NCBI GenBank assembly: GCA_017547175.1
Contig: JAFYQI010000002.1
Span: forward strand, 1-64,000
Source of the DNA: Alistipes sp.
GTDB lineage: Bacteria > Bacteroidota > Bacteroidia > Bacteroidales > Rikenellaceae
Direction of reading: 5' to 3'
DNA length: 64,000 nucleotides
In this document: piece by piece, positions 26,766 to 37,258 of the stretch
Layout: each line of letters starts with the position of its first letter
How positions within the stretch are numbered: the stretch's first letter is position 1
The notes under the pieces: model-generated
Seen by the model: only the letters and a program-made list of their open reading frames with translations
What the model was told of the DNA's origin: nothing
Databases searched by the model: none
Made by a program: the position numbers and the translations under genes

Positions 26766-27263
26766 ATGATTTCTGATCGCATGCAGGTGGTCTTTGACTT
26801 TCTTGACAGCCACCAAATCCGTTACTCATGGTACGAACACCCCGAGGCACCCACGATTGAGATCGCCCGCCAATATTGGCACGCAGATGGCTCGAAACAT
26901 TGCAAGAACCTCTTCTTCCGCAACCACAAAGGCAACCGCCACTACCTGGTCTGCTTCGATTGTGAGCAATCGATGGCCATCCATGACCTAGAGCACCGCC
27001 TCCACCAAGGTAAACTCTCTTTTGCCTCCGAACAGCGAATGGAGCGTTGGTTGGGGCTGAAACCCGGCTCGGTGTCGCCTTTCGGTCTGGTGAATGACCC
27101 CGAAAACCACGTCCACCTCTTTCTTGATAGCACGCTAAAGAATTACCCCGCCCTCTCGTTTCACCCAAACGACAACCGCGCCACAGTCGTCATTGAGCTC
27201 GGTGAGTTCCTGCGTTACCTGGAAAAGGTCGGAAACAGCTATGAGTTCATCGAACTCTATTAG
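26766..27263 (+). CDS. Prolyl-tRNA deacylase / YbaK-EbsC domain protein
   Basis: The 165-residue protein is of the ProXp/PrdX type, which clears Ala or other residues mischarged on tRNA-Pro in trans. Family landmarks are YEHPEAPTIE, KNLFFRNHKG with the conserved Lys, and GSVSPFGLVND. It appears to be monocistronic. A strong terminator follows. Confidence 0.87.
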   Translation: MISDRMQVVFDFLDSHQIRYSWYEHPEAPTIEIARQYWHADGSKHCKNLFFRNHKGNRHYLVCFDCEQSMAIHDLEHRLHQGKLSFASEQRMERWLGLKPGSVSPFGLVNDPENHVHLFLDSTLKNYPALSFHPNDNRATVVIELGEFLRYLEKVGNSYEFIELY

Positions 27264-27290
27264 AATTGAAAATTGAGCGTTAGCCTAACA

Positions 27291-27332
27291 AAAAGGGAGA
27301 TAGCCAATAGATCAGGCTATCTCCCTTTATTT
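27291..27332 (+). terminator. Bidirectional terminator
   Basis: AAAGGGAGATAGCC pairs with GGCTATCTCCCTTT in a 14-bp perfect stem with a 9-base loop, then ATTTG. It lies between the convergent deacylase and gpmI genes. Confidence 0.9.
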
Positions 27333-27389
27333 GTTAAACGGCTGAAAGCAAAAGAATAACTTTCAACTATCAACTTTGAACTATCAACT

Positions 27390-28916
27390 TTACTTCAGCT
27401 CAACCAGTGAGTGACCCGTCATTTCGGCAGGCTGCTCGAGACCCATTAGATTCAATACCGTGGGAGCTACGTCGGCCAAAATACCGTCATGTACGGCCTT
27501 TACGCGATCCGAAACCACTACAATGGGCACAGGGTTGAGCGAGTGAGCCGTGTTGGGCGTACCATCAGCATTCACTGCATTGTCTGCGTTACCGTGGTCG
27601 GCAATCTGAATCACCTCATATCCATTCTTCTTGGCTGCCTCAACCACCTTCTCCACGCACTGATCCACCGCCTTCACAGCCGTTACGATCGCCTCGTAGA
27701 TACCCGTGTGACCCACCATATCGCCGTTGGCGAAGTTCAGGCAGATGAAGTCGAACTGCTGCGAGTTTAGTGCCTCAACCAGCTTATCGGCCACCTCGGG
27801 AGCCGACATCTCGGGCTGCAGATCGTAGGTAGCCACCTTCGGCGAAGCCACCAAGATACGCTCCTCGCCCTCAAACTTCTCCTCGCGACCACCATTGAGG
27901 AAGAAGGTCACGTGAGCATACTTCTCCGTCTCGGCGATGCGCAACTGGCTCAAGCCCTGCTTCGATACCCACTCACCAATCGTGTTCTGCACGTTCTCCT
28001 TATCGAAGAGGATATGCAATCCCTGGAACTTGGCATCGTAGGGGGTCATGCAGCAGTAGTAGAGGGGGATCGTATGCATACCCTCTGCCGGCATATCCTC
28101 CTGCGTGAGAACGATCGTCAACTCCTTGGCGCGGTCGTTACGGTAGTTAAAGAAGATCACCACGTCGTTCTCCTTCACGAGCCCCACAGGTTGACCCTTG
28201 CCGTCTACATGCACGATCGGCTTGATGAACTCATCCGTAACCTCCTCATCATACGAGGCCTGTACGGCTGCTACCATATCGGTCGCGGGCTTACCCACAC
28301 CGTTTACCAAGGCATCGTAAGCCACCTTCACACGCTCCCAACGCTTATCACGGTCCATAGCGTAGTAGCGGCCGATGATCGTGGCAATCTGACCCGTCGA
28401 GGCTGCCATCTTTTGCTCCAACTGCTCGATGAATCCCTTACCGCTGCGGGGGTCGGTATCACGACCATCCATGAAGCAATGTACATAGGTGTGCTCAATC
28501 TTATACTCGGCTGCAATATCGCAGAGTTTGAAGAGATGCTCCAACGACGAGTGTACACCACCATCCGACGTCAAACCCATGAAATGTACAGCCGATCCAT
28601 GCTCTTTGGCATATGCAAAGGCGGCAGCAACCTCCTTGTTTTGCAGAATCGAGTTATCACGGCAAGCACGATTGATCTTTACCAAATCCTGGTAAACCAC
28701 ACGACCGGCACCGATATTGAGGTGACCCACCTCCGAGTTACCCATCTGACCTTCGGGCAGACCGACATTCTCACCATCGGTACGCAGCTCGGCGTGGGGA
28801 TTCTCTTCGGTCATCTTCGAGATATAGGCAGGATGGACCGTCGAGATCACATCCGAACGATCCTTACGGCCGTTACCCCAGCCATCGAGGATCATCAATA
28901 AAACTTTGTTAGCCAT
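27390..28916 (-). CDS. gpmI: 2,3-bisphosphoglycerate-independent phosphoglycerate mutase
   Basis: GpmI interconverts 3- and 2-phosphoglycerate in glycolysis and gluconeogenesis. The 508 residues show ILDGWG with the metal-binding Asp near residue 11, the phosphorylated Ser61 in [17 protein letters not shown], and a C-terminal IADHGNADN and [10 protein letters not shown] metal site. Length is standard. It starts 26 bp after the alaS stop and is probably cotranscribed with it. Confidence 0.97.
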   Translation of the reverse strand: MANKVLLMILDGWGNGRKDRSDVISTVHPAYISKMTEENPHAELRTDGENVGLPEGQMGNSEVGHLNIGAGRVVYQDLVKINRACRDNSILQNKEVAAAFAYAKEHGSAVHFMGLTSDGGVHSSLEHLFKLCDIAAEYKIEHTYVHCFMDGRDTDPRSGKGFIEQLEQKMAASTGQIATIIGRYYAMDRDKRWERVKVAYDALVNGVGKPATDMVAAVQASYDEEVTDEFIKPIVHVDGKGQPVGLVKENDVVIFFNYRNDRAKELTIVLTQEDMPAEGMHTIPLYYCCMTPYDAKFQGLHILFDKENVQNTIGEWVSKQGLSQLRIAETEKYAHVTFFLNGGREEKFEGEERILVASPKVATYDLQPEMSAPEVADKLVEALNSQQFDFICLNFANGDMVGHTGIYEAIVTAVKAVDQCVEKVVEAAKKNGYEVIQIADHGNADNAVNADGTPNTAHSLNPVPIVVVSDRVKAVHDGILADVAPTVLNLMGLEQPAEMTGHSLVELK

Positions 28917-28942
28917 TTTCTTATTCTTGTTTATCTTATCAT

Positions 28943-31564
28943 CTACTTGATTTGTGTGGCAATCAGTTCAACGGCCTTATCGATTGCAGCCTGCAAACCC
29001 TCGGGATTCTTACCACCTGCCGTTGCAAAGAAGGCCTGACCGCCACCGCCACCCTGCATCAACTTTGCAGCCTCGCGAATTATCGCACCGGCATTCACGC
29101 CCTGTGCCGTAATCTCGTCGCCAAGCATGATCGTCAGGTTGGGTTTACCATCGTTCACTACGCCGACTACGAATACAAGCTTCGGAGCGCGACCGCGCAA
29201 ATTATAGGCCAAATCCTTCACAAAATCGGCACGACGCGGCATAACGGCACGTACAAGCTGCATACCATCCTGCTCCTGGAGCGTAGCAAAGAAACGATCG
29301 GCAACCTGCTGAATCTGCTCCTTACGCATCTCCTCAACCTCTTTCGTGAGGCTCTCGTTGTTCTCGATCATCTTCTTGACAGCCTGCATTACCTGCGAAT
29401 TGTTTAAAGCTACCGAGAGCGAAGACATCGTATCCTCTACGGCATAGAGCATATTCTCAGCCTTTTCACCTGTTACAGCCTCAATACGGCGAACACCGGC
29501 CGAAATAGCACCCTCTGACAAAATCTTAAACATACCGATCGTACCCGTAGCGCTCGTATGCGTACCACCGCAAAGCTCCACCGACGTACCAAACTTCACC
29601 ATGCGTACCTTGTCGCCGTACTTCTCGCCAAAGAGCATCATGGCACCAGCAGCCTCGGCCTCCTCCTTCGTAGCCTCACGGTTTTCAACCAAAGGATAGT
29701 TGGCACGAATCTTACGATTTACACGGCGCTCTACCTCACGCAGCTCCTCGGCCGTTACCTTCTGGAAGTGCGAGAAGTCAAAGCGCAACGACTGCGGCGT
29801 CACAAGCGAACCCTTCTGCTCAACGTGCGTACCCAACACCTCGCGCAAAGCCTCGTGCATAAGGTGCGTAGCCGAGTGGTTGTTGGCTGCCGATTGACGC
29901 TCCTCGCCATTAACCTTGGCGGTAAACTCAGCCTCGGGATTCTCCGGCAGATTATTCACGATGTGGATAATCAGGCCGTTCTCTTTCTCCGTAGCGACAA
30001 TCTCGATACGCTCGTTGGCGCTCTCGATCACACCCGTATCACCAACCTGACCACCCGAATTACCATAGAACGGGGTCTTGTCAAATACCAGCTGATAGGT
30101 CGTCTTACCCTTCGAGGTCACGCGACGGTAGCGGGCGATCTTAACCGAATCGGTCAACGTATCGTAACCCGTAAACTCACTCTGGGGTAGCGGGAAGAGC
30201 TCCACCCAGTCGTCCGTATCAACAGCTGCAGCATTGCGCGAGCGAGCCTTTTGGGCGGCCAATTCCTCCTCAAAGGCAGCCAAATCGACACCTACACCCT
30301 GCTCACGAGCAATCAGTTCCGTCAAATCAATCGGGAAACCAAAGGTATCGTAGAGCACAAAGGCATCCTTACCCGAGATCAGCGCCTTACCCTCCTTCTT
30401 CGTGCGAGCAACCACACCATCCAAGAGATTGATACCCGTAGCCAACGTACGCAGGAACGAAGCCTCCTCCTCCTCGATCACCTTCTCAATGAGGGTCTGC
30501 TGAGCCTTCAACTCGGGGAACTGATCACCCATCTGAGCTACCAACACCGGTACGAGTTTGCAGAGCATCGGCTCGTTGAAACCAAGGTAGGTATAACCGT
30601 AACGCACGGCGCGGCGCAAGATACGACGAATCACATAACCGGCCTTAACATTCGACGGCAACTGACCATCAGCAATCGAGAAGGCGATGGCACGAAGGTG
30701 GTCGGCAATCACACGCATGGCCACATCACACTTCTCATCCACACCATACTCTTTACCCGAAAGAGCAGCAATACGCTGAATCGTGGGCTGGAACACATCC
30801 GTATCGTAGTTCGACTTCTTACCCTGCATTACCATGCATAGACGCTCGAAGCCCATACCCGTATCCACATTGCGTGCAGGCAACTCCTCGAGCGAGCCAT
30901 TCGCCTTGCGGTTGAACTGCATAAATACGAGGTTCCAGATCTCGATTACTTGAGGGTGGCTCATGTTGACCATCTCACGACCTGGAATCTTGGCAATCTC
31001 CTCTTCGTCGCGCAGGTCGAAATGAATCTCCGAGCAGGGACCGCAGGGACCCGTCTCGCCCATCTCCCAGAAATTGTCGTGCTTATTACCACGGATGATG
31101 TGGTCAGCAGGCAGGAACTTGAGCCAATAGTCGTAGGCCTCCTGATCGAACGGCACGCCATCCTCCTCCGAGCCCTCAAAGACCGTAGCGTACATACGCT
31201 CGGCGGGCAGCTTATAGATGTCGTGCAGCAACTCCCAAGCCCACTCGATGGCCTCCTTCTTGAAGTAGTCGCCATAAGACCAGTTGCCGAGCATCTCGAA
31301 CATGGTGTGGTGGTAGGTATCGTGTCCTACCTCCTCGAGGTCGTTGTGCTTACCCGACACACGCAGACACTTCTGCGTATCGGCAGCGCGGGGATACTTA
31401 CGCGGAGCGTTACCTAGGAAAATATCCTTAAACTGATTCATACCGGCGTTGGTAAACATCAACGTCGGGTCGCCCTTTACGACCATCGGAGCCGAAGGCA
31501 CAATGGCATGCTCTTTCGATGCGAAAAAGTCTAAAAAGGCTTGGCGAATTTCTTTTGATTGCAT
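28943..31564 (-). CDS. alaS: Alanyl-tRNA synthetase
   Basis: The 873-residue class II synthetase starts with a motif near [16 protein letters not shown] and has the catalytic [15 protein letters not shown]. The editing domain carries [11 protein letters not shown] and [10 protein letters not shown], which hold the zinc-binding His and Cys residues. A C-terminal C-Ala region is glycine-rich ([10 protein letters not shown]). It is the first gene of an alaS-gpmI pair and is divergent from the first M23 gene. Confidence 0.97.
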   Translation of the reverse strand: MQSKEIRQAFLDFFASKEHAIVPSAPMVVKGDPTLMFTNAGMNQFKDIFLGNAPRKYPRAADTQKCLRVSGKHNDLEEVGHDTYHHTMFEMLGNWSYGDYFKKEAIEWAWELLHDIYKLPAERMYATVFEGSEEDGVPFDQEAYDYWLKFLPADHIIRGNKHDNFWEMGETGPCGPCSEIHFDLRDEEEIAKIPGREMVNMSHPQVIEIWNLVFMQFNRKANGSLEELPARNVDTGMGFERLCMVMQGKKSNYDTDVFQPTIQRIAALSGKEYGVDEKCDVAMRVIADHLRAIAFSIADGQLPSNVKAGYVIRRILRRAVRYGYTYLGFNEPMLCKLVPVLVAQMGDQFPELKAQQTLIEKVIEEEEASFLRTLATGINLLDGVVARTKKEGKALISGKDAFVLYDTFGFPIDLTELIAREQGVGVDLAAFEEELAAQKARSRNAAAVDTDDWVELFPLPQSEFTGYDTLTDSVKIARYRRVTSKGKTTYQLVFDKTPFYGNSGGQVGDTGVIESANERIEIVATEKENGLIIHIVNNLPENPEAEFTAKVNGEERQSAANNHSATHLMHEALREVLGTHVEQKGSLVTPQSLRFDFSHFQKVTAEELREVERRVNRKIRANYPLVENREATKEEAEAAGAMMLFGEKYGDKVRMVKFGTSVELCGGTHTSATGTIGMFKILSEGAISAGVRRIEAVTGEKAENMLYAVEDTMSSLSVALNNSQVMQAVKKMIENNESLTKEVEEMRKEQIQQVADRFFATLQEQDGMQLVRAVMPRRADFVKDLAYNLRGRAPKLVFVVGVVNDGKPNLTIMLGDEITAQGVNAGAIIREAAKLMQGGGGGQAFFATAGGKNPEGLQAAIDKAVELIATQIK

Positions 31565-31639
31565 AGCGATATACTTTTTTTAGCTTGTTTTCGTTCTTTT
31601 CAAAACACCTCGCGCATACACGCGACGCGATTCGGGTTG

Positions 31640-31647
31640 CAAAATTA
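31640..31647 (-). promoter_or_regulatory. Putative -7 box (TAATTTTG) for alaS
   Basis: A TAnnTTTG match on the minus strand lies 76 bases before the alaS ATG. Confidence 0.5.
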
Positions 31648-31659
31648 CACAATTTACGC

Positions 31660-31667
31660 TAAATTTG
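31660..31667 (+). promoter_or_regulatory. Putative -7 box (TAAATTTG) for the M23 pair
   Basis: A TAnnTTTG match lies 31 bases before the chosen ATG at 31698. Confidence 0.5.
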
Positions 31668-31697
31668 CACCATAAAACAGGGAGTTTTTTTACGACA

Positions 31698-32702
31698 ATG
31701 AGCCAAATTGGGGATAAGAACGAGCAATCGACCGGATTGGTACAGGAGGCACAGGAGCTAACACGCGAAGTGGTAAGCGCTCCGTTCCGTCTGCGCACCT
31801 ACCGTGTGATTCGCAAAATCCTGATTGGGTTCATTCTTGTTTCACTCATCAATGTCGTCTTTTCGTTCTTCTTCCTCACCCCAAAGATGTATGCGATCAA
31901 TCGCGACAATCGCGAAATGGTAATCAAATACCGCATCTTGCAAGATCGCATCCGTACGGCACAGCAACAGATTGAGGAGATTCGTCACCGCGACCACCAG
32001 GTCTATCGATCACTCTTCTCGCGCGACACACTCGCCGTGCAAGGTATCTACCAAGAGTATCCCTCCGAAAAATATGCCTCGATGGAGGGTGACGAGTACG
32101 AAAATCTGATGATTCCTACTTGGAAGCAACTCGACAAGTTGGCTCGTTCGCTCTACGCCGAATCGGTTTCGTTCGACGAGCTGCAACAACTCTCGACCGA
32201 TAAGGAACAGATGACCACTGCCATCCCGGCAATCTGGCCCATGGATCGCAGCGCACTGAAGAGCCATATCGGAGCTTTCAATCCTCGCCGTTACCACCCT
32301 ATCCTACACCGCATCCAGCCCCATAACGGTGTCGATCTTCCGTGCGCACGCGGTACGTTGATCTACGCCACCGGTGACGCAGTAGTCGAAAAGGCTCATC
32401 GTAGTGGTTACAACGGCGGCTATGGCCGTTTGATTACACTCAACCACGGATTCGGCTACAAGACACGATATGCCCATTTAGACAAAGTTTTGGTTGAGAT
32501 TGGCGACACGATCCGTCGTGGTCAAGTTATCGGCCATGCAGGAAATTCCGGTCGATCAACCTCGGCCCATTTGCATTATGAAGTACTTTACAAAGGACGC
32601 CCGGTCAATCCAATCAATTATTTCAACAAGGATCTTTCGGAGGCCGAATACGAGAAGTTGATGGAAAACATGCGTGAAACCAATTACGAAACGCTCGAAT
32701 AA
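31698..32702 (+). CDS. Membrane-anchored M23 metallopeptidase (first of pair)
   Basis: The 334-residue protein has one transmembrane helix (about residues 40-62), a coiled coil (about 75-110) and a C-terminal M23 domain. The metal motif HNGVDLPCARG supplies the first His and Asp, and SAHLHYEV supplies the HxH. M23 enzymes cut peptide cross-links in peptidoglycan, often to shape cells or aid division. An earlier in-frame start at 31665 lies inside the promoter region and is rejected. It is one base ahead of a related second M23 gene. Confidence 0.88.
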   Translation: MSQIGDKNEQSTGLVQEAQELTREVVSAPFRLRTYRVIRKILIGFILVSLINVVFSFFFLTPKMYAINRDNREMVIKYRILQDRIRTAQQQIEEIRHRDHQVYRSLFSRDTLAVQGIYQEYPSEKYASMEGDEYENLMIPTWKQLDKLARSLYAESVSFDELQQLSTDKEQMTTAIPAIWPMDRSALKSHIGAFNPRRYHPILHRIQPHNGVDLPCARGTLIYATGDAVVEKAHRSGYNGGYGRLITLNHGFGYKTRYAHLDKVLVEIGDTIRRGQVIGHAGNSGRSTSAHLHYEVLYKGRPVNPINYFNKDLSEAEYEKLMENMRETNYETLE

Positions 32703-32703
32703 C

Positions 32704-33651
32704 ATGGCTATCAACAAGCAACAAAAATCCGTCAAACAGCCACGCAGCCGCAAACAGCAGGTTGCGCGCCTTGTTGTGAGTTGTTTCACGTGGCTCGGAG
32801 CCTTCACCCTCTATTACCTCGCCTTCTCGATTTTTTTCGACACTCCTATGGAGTACGAGTTGAAGCATCGTGCCGACCGCATGAAGACGGAATATACCCT
32901 TTTAGAGGGTCGCTACGATACGCTGATGATGGTATTGGAGAATCTTTCGGAGCGTGATCGATCAATCTTCCGTTCGCTTTTCGAGTCCGACCCCTACAAT
33001 TTCGACACCGAAGAGACCGATAGTCGCAACGCCACCTACGAGGCGATTGTAAATCGTTCGAGCCGTCGTTTGAAGCGCGACCTCAACACCCGCACACAAC
33101 AATTCGAGACTCGACTCGAAGCACTCAACCAAAGCTATCAAACTCTGCACGAAGCCATCACCAACCAAGGAGAGGCCACGAACTACATACCCGCCATTCA
33201 ACCGGTAATCAACAAGCAGTTAACTTTGCTGACCACCTCATACGGCATGCGCATACACCCCTTCTACAAAACCCTGACTTCGCACCAGGGAGTCGATTAC
33301 GCCATTCCCGAAGGATCGCGTGTGTTTGCCACTGCAGATGGTCGCATCAAGGAGATCAAACGCAGCTCTACTTCGGGGCAGACAGTCATCATCGACCACG
33401 GAAACGGTTACGAAACTTCGTATAGCCACCTCTCAAAAATCTCGGTGGTCAAAAACCAAAAAGTACGTCGTGGCGATATTATTGCCCTCTCGGGAGACAC
33501 CGGTCTTTCGTTAGCTCCTCACTTGCACTACGAGGTGCGAAATAACGGCATGCGCGTCGATCCGATTCACTATTTCTTCATGGAGTTGACCCCCACCGAA
33601 TACGAACGTTTGATGCGCATTGCCCAATCAGGCATGCAGGCCTTCGATTAA
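32704..33651 (+). CDS. Membrane-anchored M23 metallopeptidase (second of pair)
   Basis: The 315-residue protein has the same plan as its upstream neighbour: a basic N-terminus, a helix around residues 28-48, a coiled coil and an M23 domain. The catalytic set is complete (HQGVDYAIPEG and APHLHYEV). The two differ enough in the linker to suggest old duplication rather than redundancy. The start at 32704 follows the previous stop by one base, so translation is likely coupled. Confidence 0.88.
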   Translation: MAINKQQKSVKQPRSRKQQVARLVVSCFTWLGAFTLYYLAFSIFFDTPMEYELKHRADRMKTEYTLLEGRYDTLMMVLENLSERDRSIFRSLFESDPYNFDTEETDSRNATYEAIVNRSSRRLKRDLNTRTQQFETRLEALNQSYQTLHEAITNQGEATNYIPAIQPVINKQLTLLTTSYGMRIHPFYKTLTSHQGVDYAIPEGSRVFATADGRIKEIKRSSTSGQTVIIDHGNGYETSYSHLSKISVVKNQKVRRGDIIALSGDTGLSLAPHLHYEVRNNGMRVDPIHYFFMELTPTEYERLMRIAQSGMQAFD

Positions 33652-33663
33652 CCCCATCGAACC

Positions 33664-34236
33664 ATGGATCGAAAACCTATCCGATTGATACTAAGCGATT
33701 TCGACGGAACACTGGTCGATACGCGAAGAGCTAATGCGCGTGCCTATATCCAAACGCTTGACGAGGTGGGTATTCACCTCACCGAAGAGGAGTATTTGAA
33801 TCGCTGGTTTGGCGTTCGGTGCAACGAGTTTATGCAACAGATCGGCATCACCGATCGCAACGAACGTGAACGGTTGCGGCTGCGCAAAATCGAGCTCTAC
33901 CCTACCTATTTTGATACACTTCGTCTCAATGAGCCGTTGTGGCAACTTGCCCAACAACTGCGCCAACAGGGAGGAAAACTTTGGATTGTCTCGACGGGCA
34001 GTCGCGCCAATATCGACAATGTGATCAACCATTTGGGATTGCGTGCAGGTATCGACGGGATTTTATCGGGGTTGGAAATTGAGCATCCCAAACCGGCTCC
34101 CGACTGTTTTTTAGAGGTTATGCAACGCGAGGGTTGTACCCCTGACGAAACCTTAATTTTCGAAGATTCCCCGGTAGGTTTGGCAGCAGCTGCTGCTAGC
34201 GGAGCCCCCTATTTCAAGGTCAAATTTGAAGATTAA
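33664..34236 (+). CDS. HAD-family hydrolase (phosphoglycolate phosphatase-like)
   Basis: The 190-residue protein has SDFDGTLVDT as motif I with both catalytic aspartates, VSTGS as motif II, KPAPD with the motif III Lys and FEDSPVGLAAA as motif IV. A four-helix cap is present. The subclass includes phosphoglycolate and beta-phosphoglucomutase-like enzymes; the substrate is unknown. It is 12 bp after the second M23 gene and may be cotranscribed. Confidence 0.85.
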   Translation: MDRKPIRLILSDFDGTLVDTRRANARAYIQTLDEVGIHLTEEEYLNRWFGVRCNEFMQQIGITDRNERERLRLRKIELYPTYFDTLRLNEPLWQLAQQLRQQGGKLWIVSTGSRANIDNVINHLGLRAGIDGILSGLEIEHPKPAPDCFLEVMQREGCTPDETLIFEDSPVGLAAAAASGAPYFKVKFED

Positions 34237-34292
34237 ACAAACCGAAGTTTTAAGACTTCCAACCCCATGTCAGCCTTGATTCGCCTCTCGGG

Positions 34293-37175
34293 CTATCTCC
34301 TGCAAATCAACTTAAAGTCACAATACTGACACGCCTTGTCGTCCTTGACCTGCGTGAATGGGATGTTCGGATCGAACAAAGTGGCCAACGTCTCAGCAAG
34401 CAGCGATTCGAATAATGCCGCATAACGACTATAAGGGATACCTGTTTTCTGCTTTTCACAATCAATGAGCCAAGGGGCATAATCATCACGGTGCATGTTA
34501 CGCACATAATAGAGCGCCGGCACCACATCACACTGTTCGGAATGGTGGAGCATCATAGCATAGAGCAAAGTCTGAATCGTATTACTCTGTCGATCGCGAG
34601 CCTCACCCTGGAAAAGAGCCTCAAGTCCTTTGAAGTCGAGATGTGCTGTACCGGTCTTATAATCGACGACACGCAGCTTTCCGTCACCGAGCCGATCAAT
34701 ACGATCAGCAATACCACCCAACTTCAATCGAAGCGTCTGACCTTCCACCTCAAAGGGGAATTGCCATGCTACATCAGTCTCAAGCCCCAGCACCGCAAAA
34801 TCATCATGCTTGACATCGTAAGCTACGACACCACGTTTGATGTATCGCACCACAATATCACGCACCAACAATAAGTTTCCGGGATAGGTTTCGACACCTG
34901 CATCGGGGTTATTGAGATAATGTTCTGCAATCGATTTATCGACGGCTCGCTCGACCTCACCAGCTCGTAAGAGAGCCTGCAAGCTGTTACCGGGACGATA
35001 CTCCCCTGCGATACGACCATATAGCTCCTGCACAGCACCATGCAGAATCGTACCAAACATCGGGGCATCTACCTCCTCGGTTACCAGATCTTCGCTCTTG
35101 AGACGAGCCACAGAGTGGAAATAAAACCGCAACGGACATGCCACATAGCGATAAAGTGCCGTAGGTGAAAGTGTTGCCGACGACTTTGGATCAACAAACC
35201 GATAGAGTGACTGCATGATCTGTTCGCTCTTTGCAACTTCAATCGGCTCGGCTTGCATCAGATTGACATCTACACCAACCTCTACACGTTCAATCGTATG
35301 GGGCGACTCATAGTCCAACTGACGGATGTATCGACTCGCCTCACCGGTCGATTTATCATCGGCATGCGAACAATAAAGCATTGTTACACGTTCAGCACGT
35401 TGAATCAGTCGATAAAAATAGTAGGCATAGACGCCCTCGTGATGTTCGGGGGTGGGTAATTCAAAGGCTGCACGCAAATTATACGGAATAAACGAAGCCT
35501 GCAACATATGGTTGCCGGGGAAATTGTCGTCATTCATCGACAAGATCAACACATTCCGAAAATCAAGACTACGAGTCTCCAGAATTCCCATCACCTGTAC
35601 ACCCTCCAAAGGTTCACCTTCAAAAGGAACTCGCAGGGTTTGCAAATGGCGACGCAACAACGAACAATAGACCTCGTTTGTGATTCGCAAATCGCATTGG
35701 TCCAACGAATTGCGCAATTTATGAATCTCCGTAGCCGCCACCGAAAGAAATTCCGTACGACGGGCCGCGTCATCGCCCTCATAGGGTAATCGAGCAATCG
35801 ACTCAAGGACTTTGAGCAACCAATCGGAGAGGCTCTGCCAATCATTAGCGCCCTGGAAAATTTTAGTCAAGAGCGGATGACGACACAACCAAGATGAGGT
35901 GAGGCGAATCATTCGTTTATTGACCACCTCCTCCTGCATTGCAAAGAAGAGTTTTTCGTCGGAATGTGCCACCAAGGGATGGGTCAGTAGACCCGACACA
36001 TCGGTATGGTAGAAGCTCCACTCCTCATGCTCCAGTCGGGCCTGATGTTGCAATGCAATCAGGCGTTCAATAAAGGTATAGACCAGCGTCTGACGCAAGG
36101 GATAACCCATTGTCACATTCACCTTACCCACTGCTTCGGGCAGTGCATAGAGCAAAGGCATCAAGAGATTTTCATCCGTAAGTACCACGGCTGTTTCCTT
36201 ATCAAGCGGATGTTCTTTAGCCCACTGAGCAAGTACCTCGGCTGCATACTTACATTGAACGGCATTCGATACCGTTGCCACCGAAACCATCTGCTTCGAT
36301 TGGTTCATTTTCTCCTCCGACAGGCGTTTGACAGGGGGAAAATCGGCTCGATTGCGACGAATAAACATACCGGCTTCCTGCTCCTCATGATCGGCATAAT
36401 AGCGATCGCAATCCCAATAAAAGTCGGTATGGGTACGCATCTGCATCGCCCGAAAGAGAGCTCGTTCGCAGGTCGACAACGCATTAAAGCCCGCTACTAC
36501 GAAGTGTTCATCACCATTAAACTCCCAAGATTGCGACTCCAGGCGCTCAATCGCCACACGCTGCATCAACCCCTCATAAGCGATACCGAGCGAAAGCAGC
36601 CGCTCGCGAAAACGAACATAGATGGTATGCAGCGTACGCCAAATGGCCAAAAAGCGCCTCTTCTCCTTCGTGAGATCGGCATCAGATCCCAATGATGACC
36701 AAAAGCGTGATATGATTTCCAATTGATGAGGAGTCAGATACGAAATATCCGCTTCGAGCTCTTTCAACTCCTCGATATTGCGAAAAAGTTGTGCTGCATC
36801 AATACGGTATTTATCGACCATATCGAAATCCGACAACAACAATTCACCCCAAAAATAGAATTTATCGAACGACTCCTCATGGAACTCTGAATAGACTTTG
36901 TAGAGTTCAGTCACCAGACGCAGTTTATCACCAACATGCAATCCCGAGATCGTACTCATCAATTCATCAAGCGCCACCCAACGCGGCTGCCAAATGGGAC
37001 GATTGACCAAACGGGTCAAGGCATCTACAAAGAAGAGTCTGGCACGACGTGACGGAAAGAGTATGCGACATGCCGAGATCTCATCACCATAACGTGTATA
37101 GAGATCTTCTGCCACCTCTTCCAAAAAAGTTTTTAGTGCGTATGGTGCCATCGAAGATTGTTTTTCGGGTTTCAC
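34293..37175 (-). CDS. AddB-like PD-(D/E)XK nuclease and inactivated helicase
   Basis: The 960-residue protein resembles the B subunit of AddAB-type recombination nucleases. The N-terminus has a degraded helicase-like part (RILFPSRRARLFF where a Walker A would be expected). The C-terminal nuclease has VDYKTG as the D-x-K core near residue 850 and ends in KACQYCDFKLICRR, a cysteine set typical of the iron-sulfur staple. It is divergent from the AddA-like gene, 83 bp apart. AddAB processes double-strand breaks for RecA. Confidence 0.86.
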   Translation of the reverse strand: MKPEKQSSMAPYALKTFLEEVAEDLYTRYGDEISACRILFPSRRARLFFVDALTRLVNRPIWQPRWVALDELMSTISGLHVGDKLRLVTELYKVYSEFHEESFDKFYFWGELLLSDFDMVDKYRIDAAQLFRNIEELKELEADISYLTPHQLEIISRFWSSLGSDADLTKEKRRFLAIWRTLHTIYVRFRERLLSLGIAYEGLMQRVAIERLESQSWEFNGDEHFVVAGFNALSTCERALFRAMQMRTHTDFYWDCDRYYADHEEQEAGMFIRRNRADFPPVKRLSEEKMNQSKQMVSVATVSNAVQCKYAAEVLAQWAKEHPLDKETAVVLTDENLLMPLLYALPEAVGKVNVTMGYPLRQTLVYTFIERLIALQHQARLEHEEWSFYHTDVSGLLTHPLVAHSDEKLFFAMQEEVVNKRMIRLTSSWLCRHPLLTKIFQGANDWQSLSDWLLKVLESIARLPYEGDDAARRTEFLSVAATEIHKLRNSLDQCDLRITNEVYCSLLRRHLQTLRVPFEGEPLEGVQVMGILETRSLDFRNVLILSMNDDNFPGNHMLQASFIPYNLRAAFELPTPEHHEGVYAYYFYRLIQRAERVTMLYCSHADDKSTGEASRYIRQLDYESPHTIERVEVGVDVNLMQAEPIEVAKSEQIMQSLYRFVDPKSSATLSPTALYRYVACPLRFYFHSVARLKSEDLVTEEVDAPMFGTILHGAVQELYGRIAGEYRPGNSLQALLRAGEVERAVDKSIAEHYLNNPDAGVETYPGNLLLVRDIVVRYIKRGVVAYDVKHDDFAVLGLETDVAWQFPFEVEGQTLRLKLGGIADRIDRLGDGKLRVVDYKTGTAHLDFKGLEALFQGEARDRQSNTIQTLLYAMMLHHSEQCDVVPALYYVRNMHRDDYAPWLIDCEKQKTGIPYSRYAALFESLLAETLATLFDPNIPFTQVKDDKACQYCDFKLICRR

Positions 37176-37258
37176 GGATGCTAAATTACAAAATTTAGCC
37201 TAAAAAAGCAGGACGTTCGGGAATTAATTTGTATTTTTACAAATTAAACAGCCGATTC

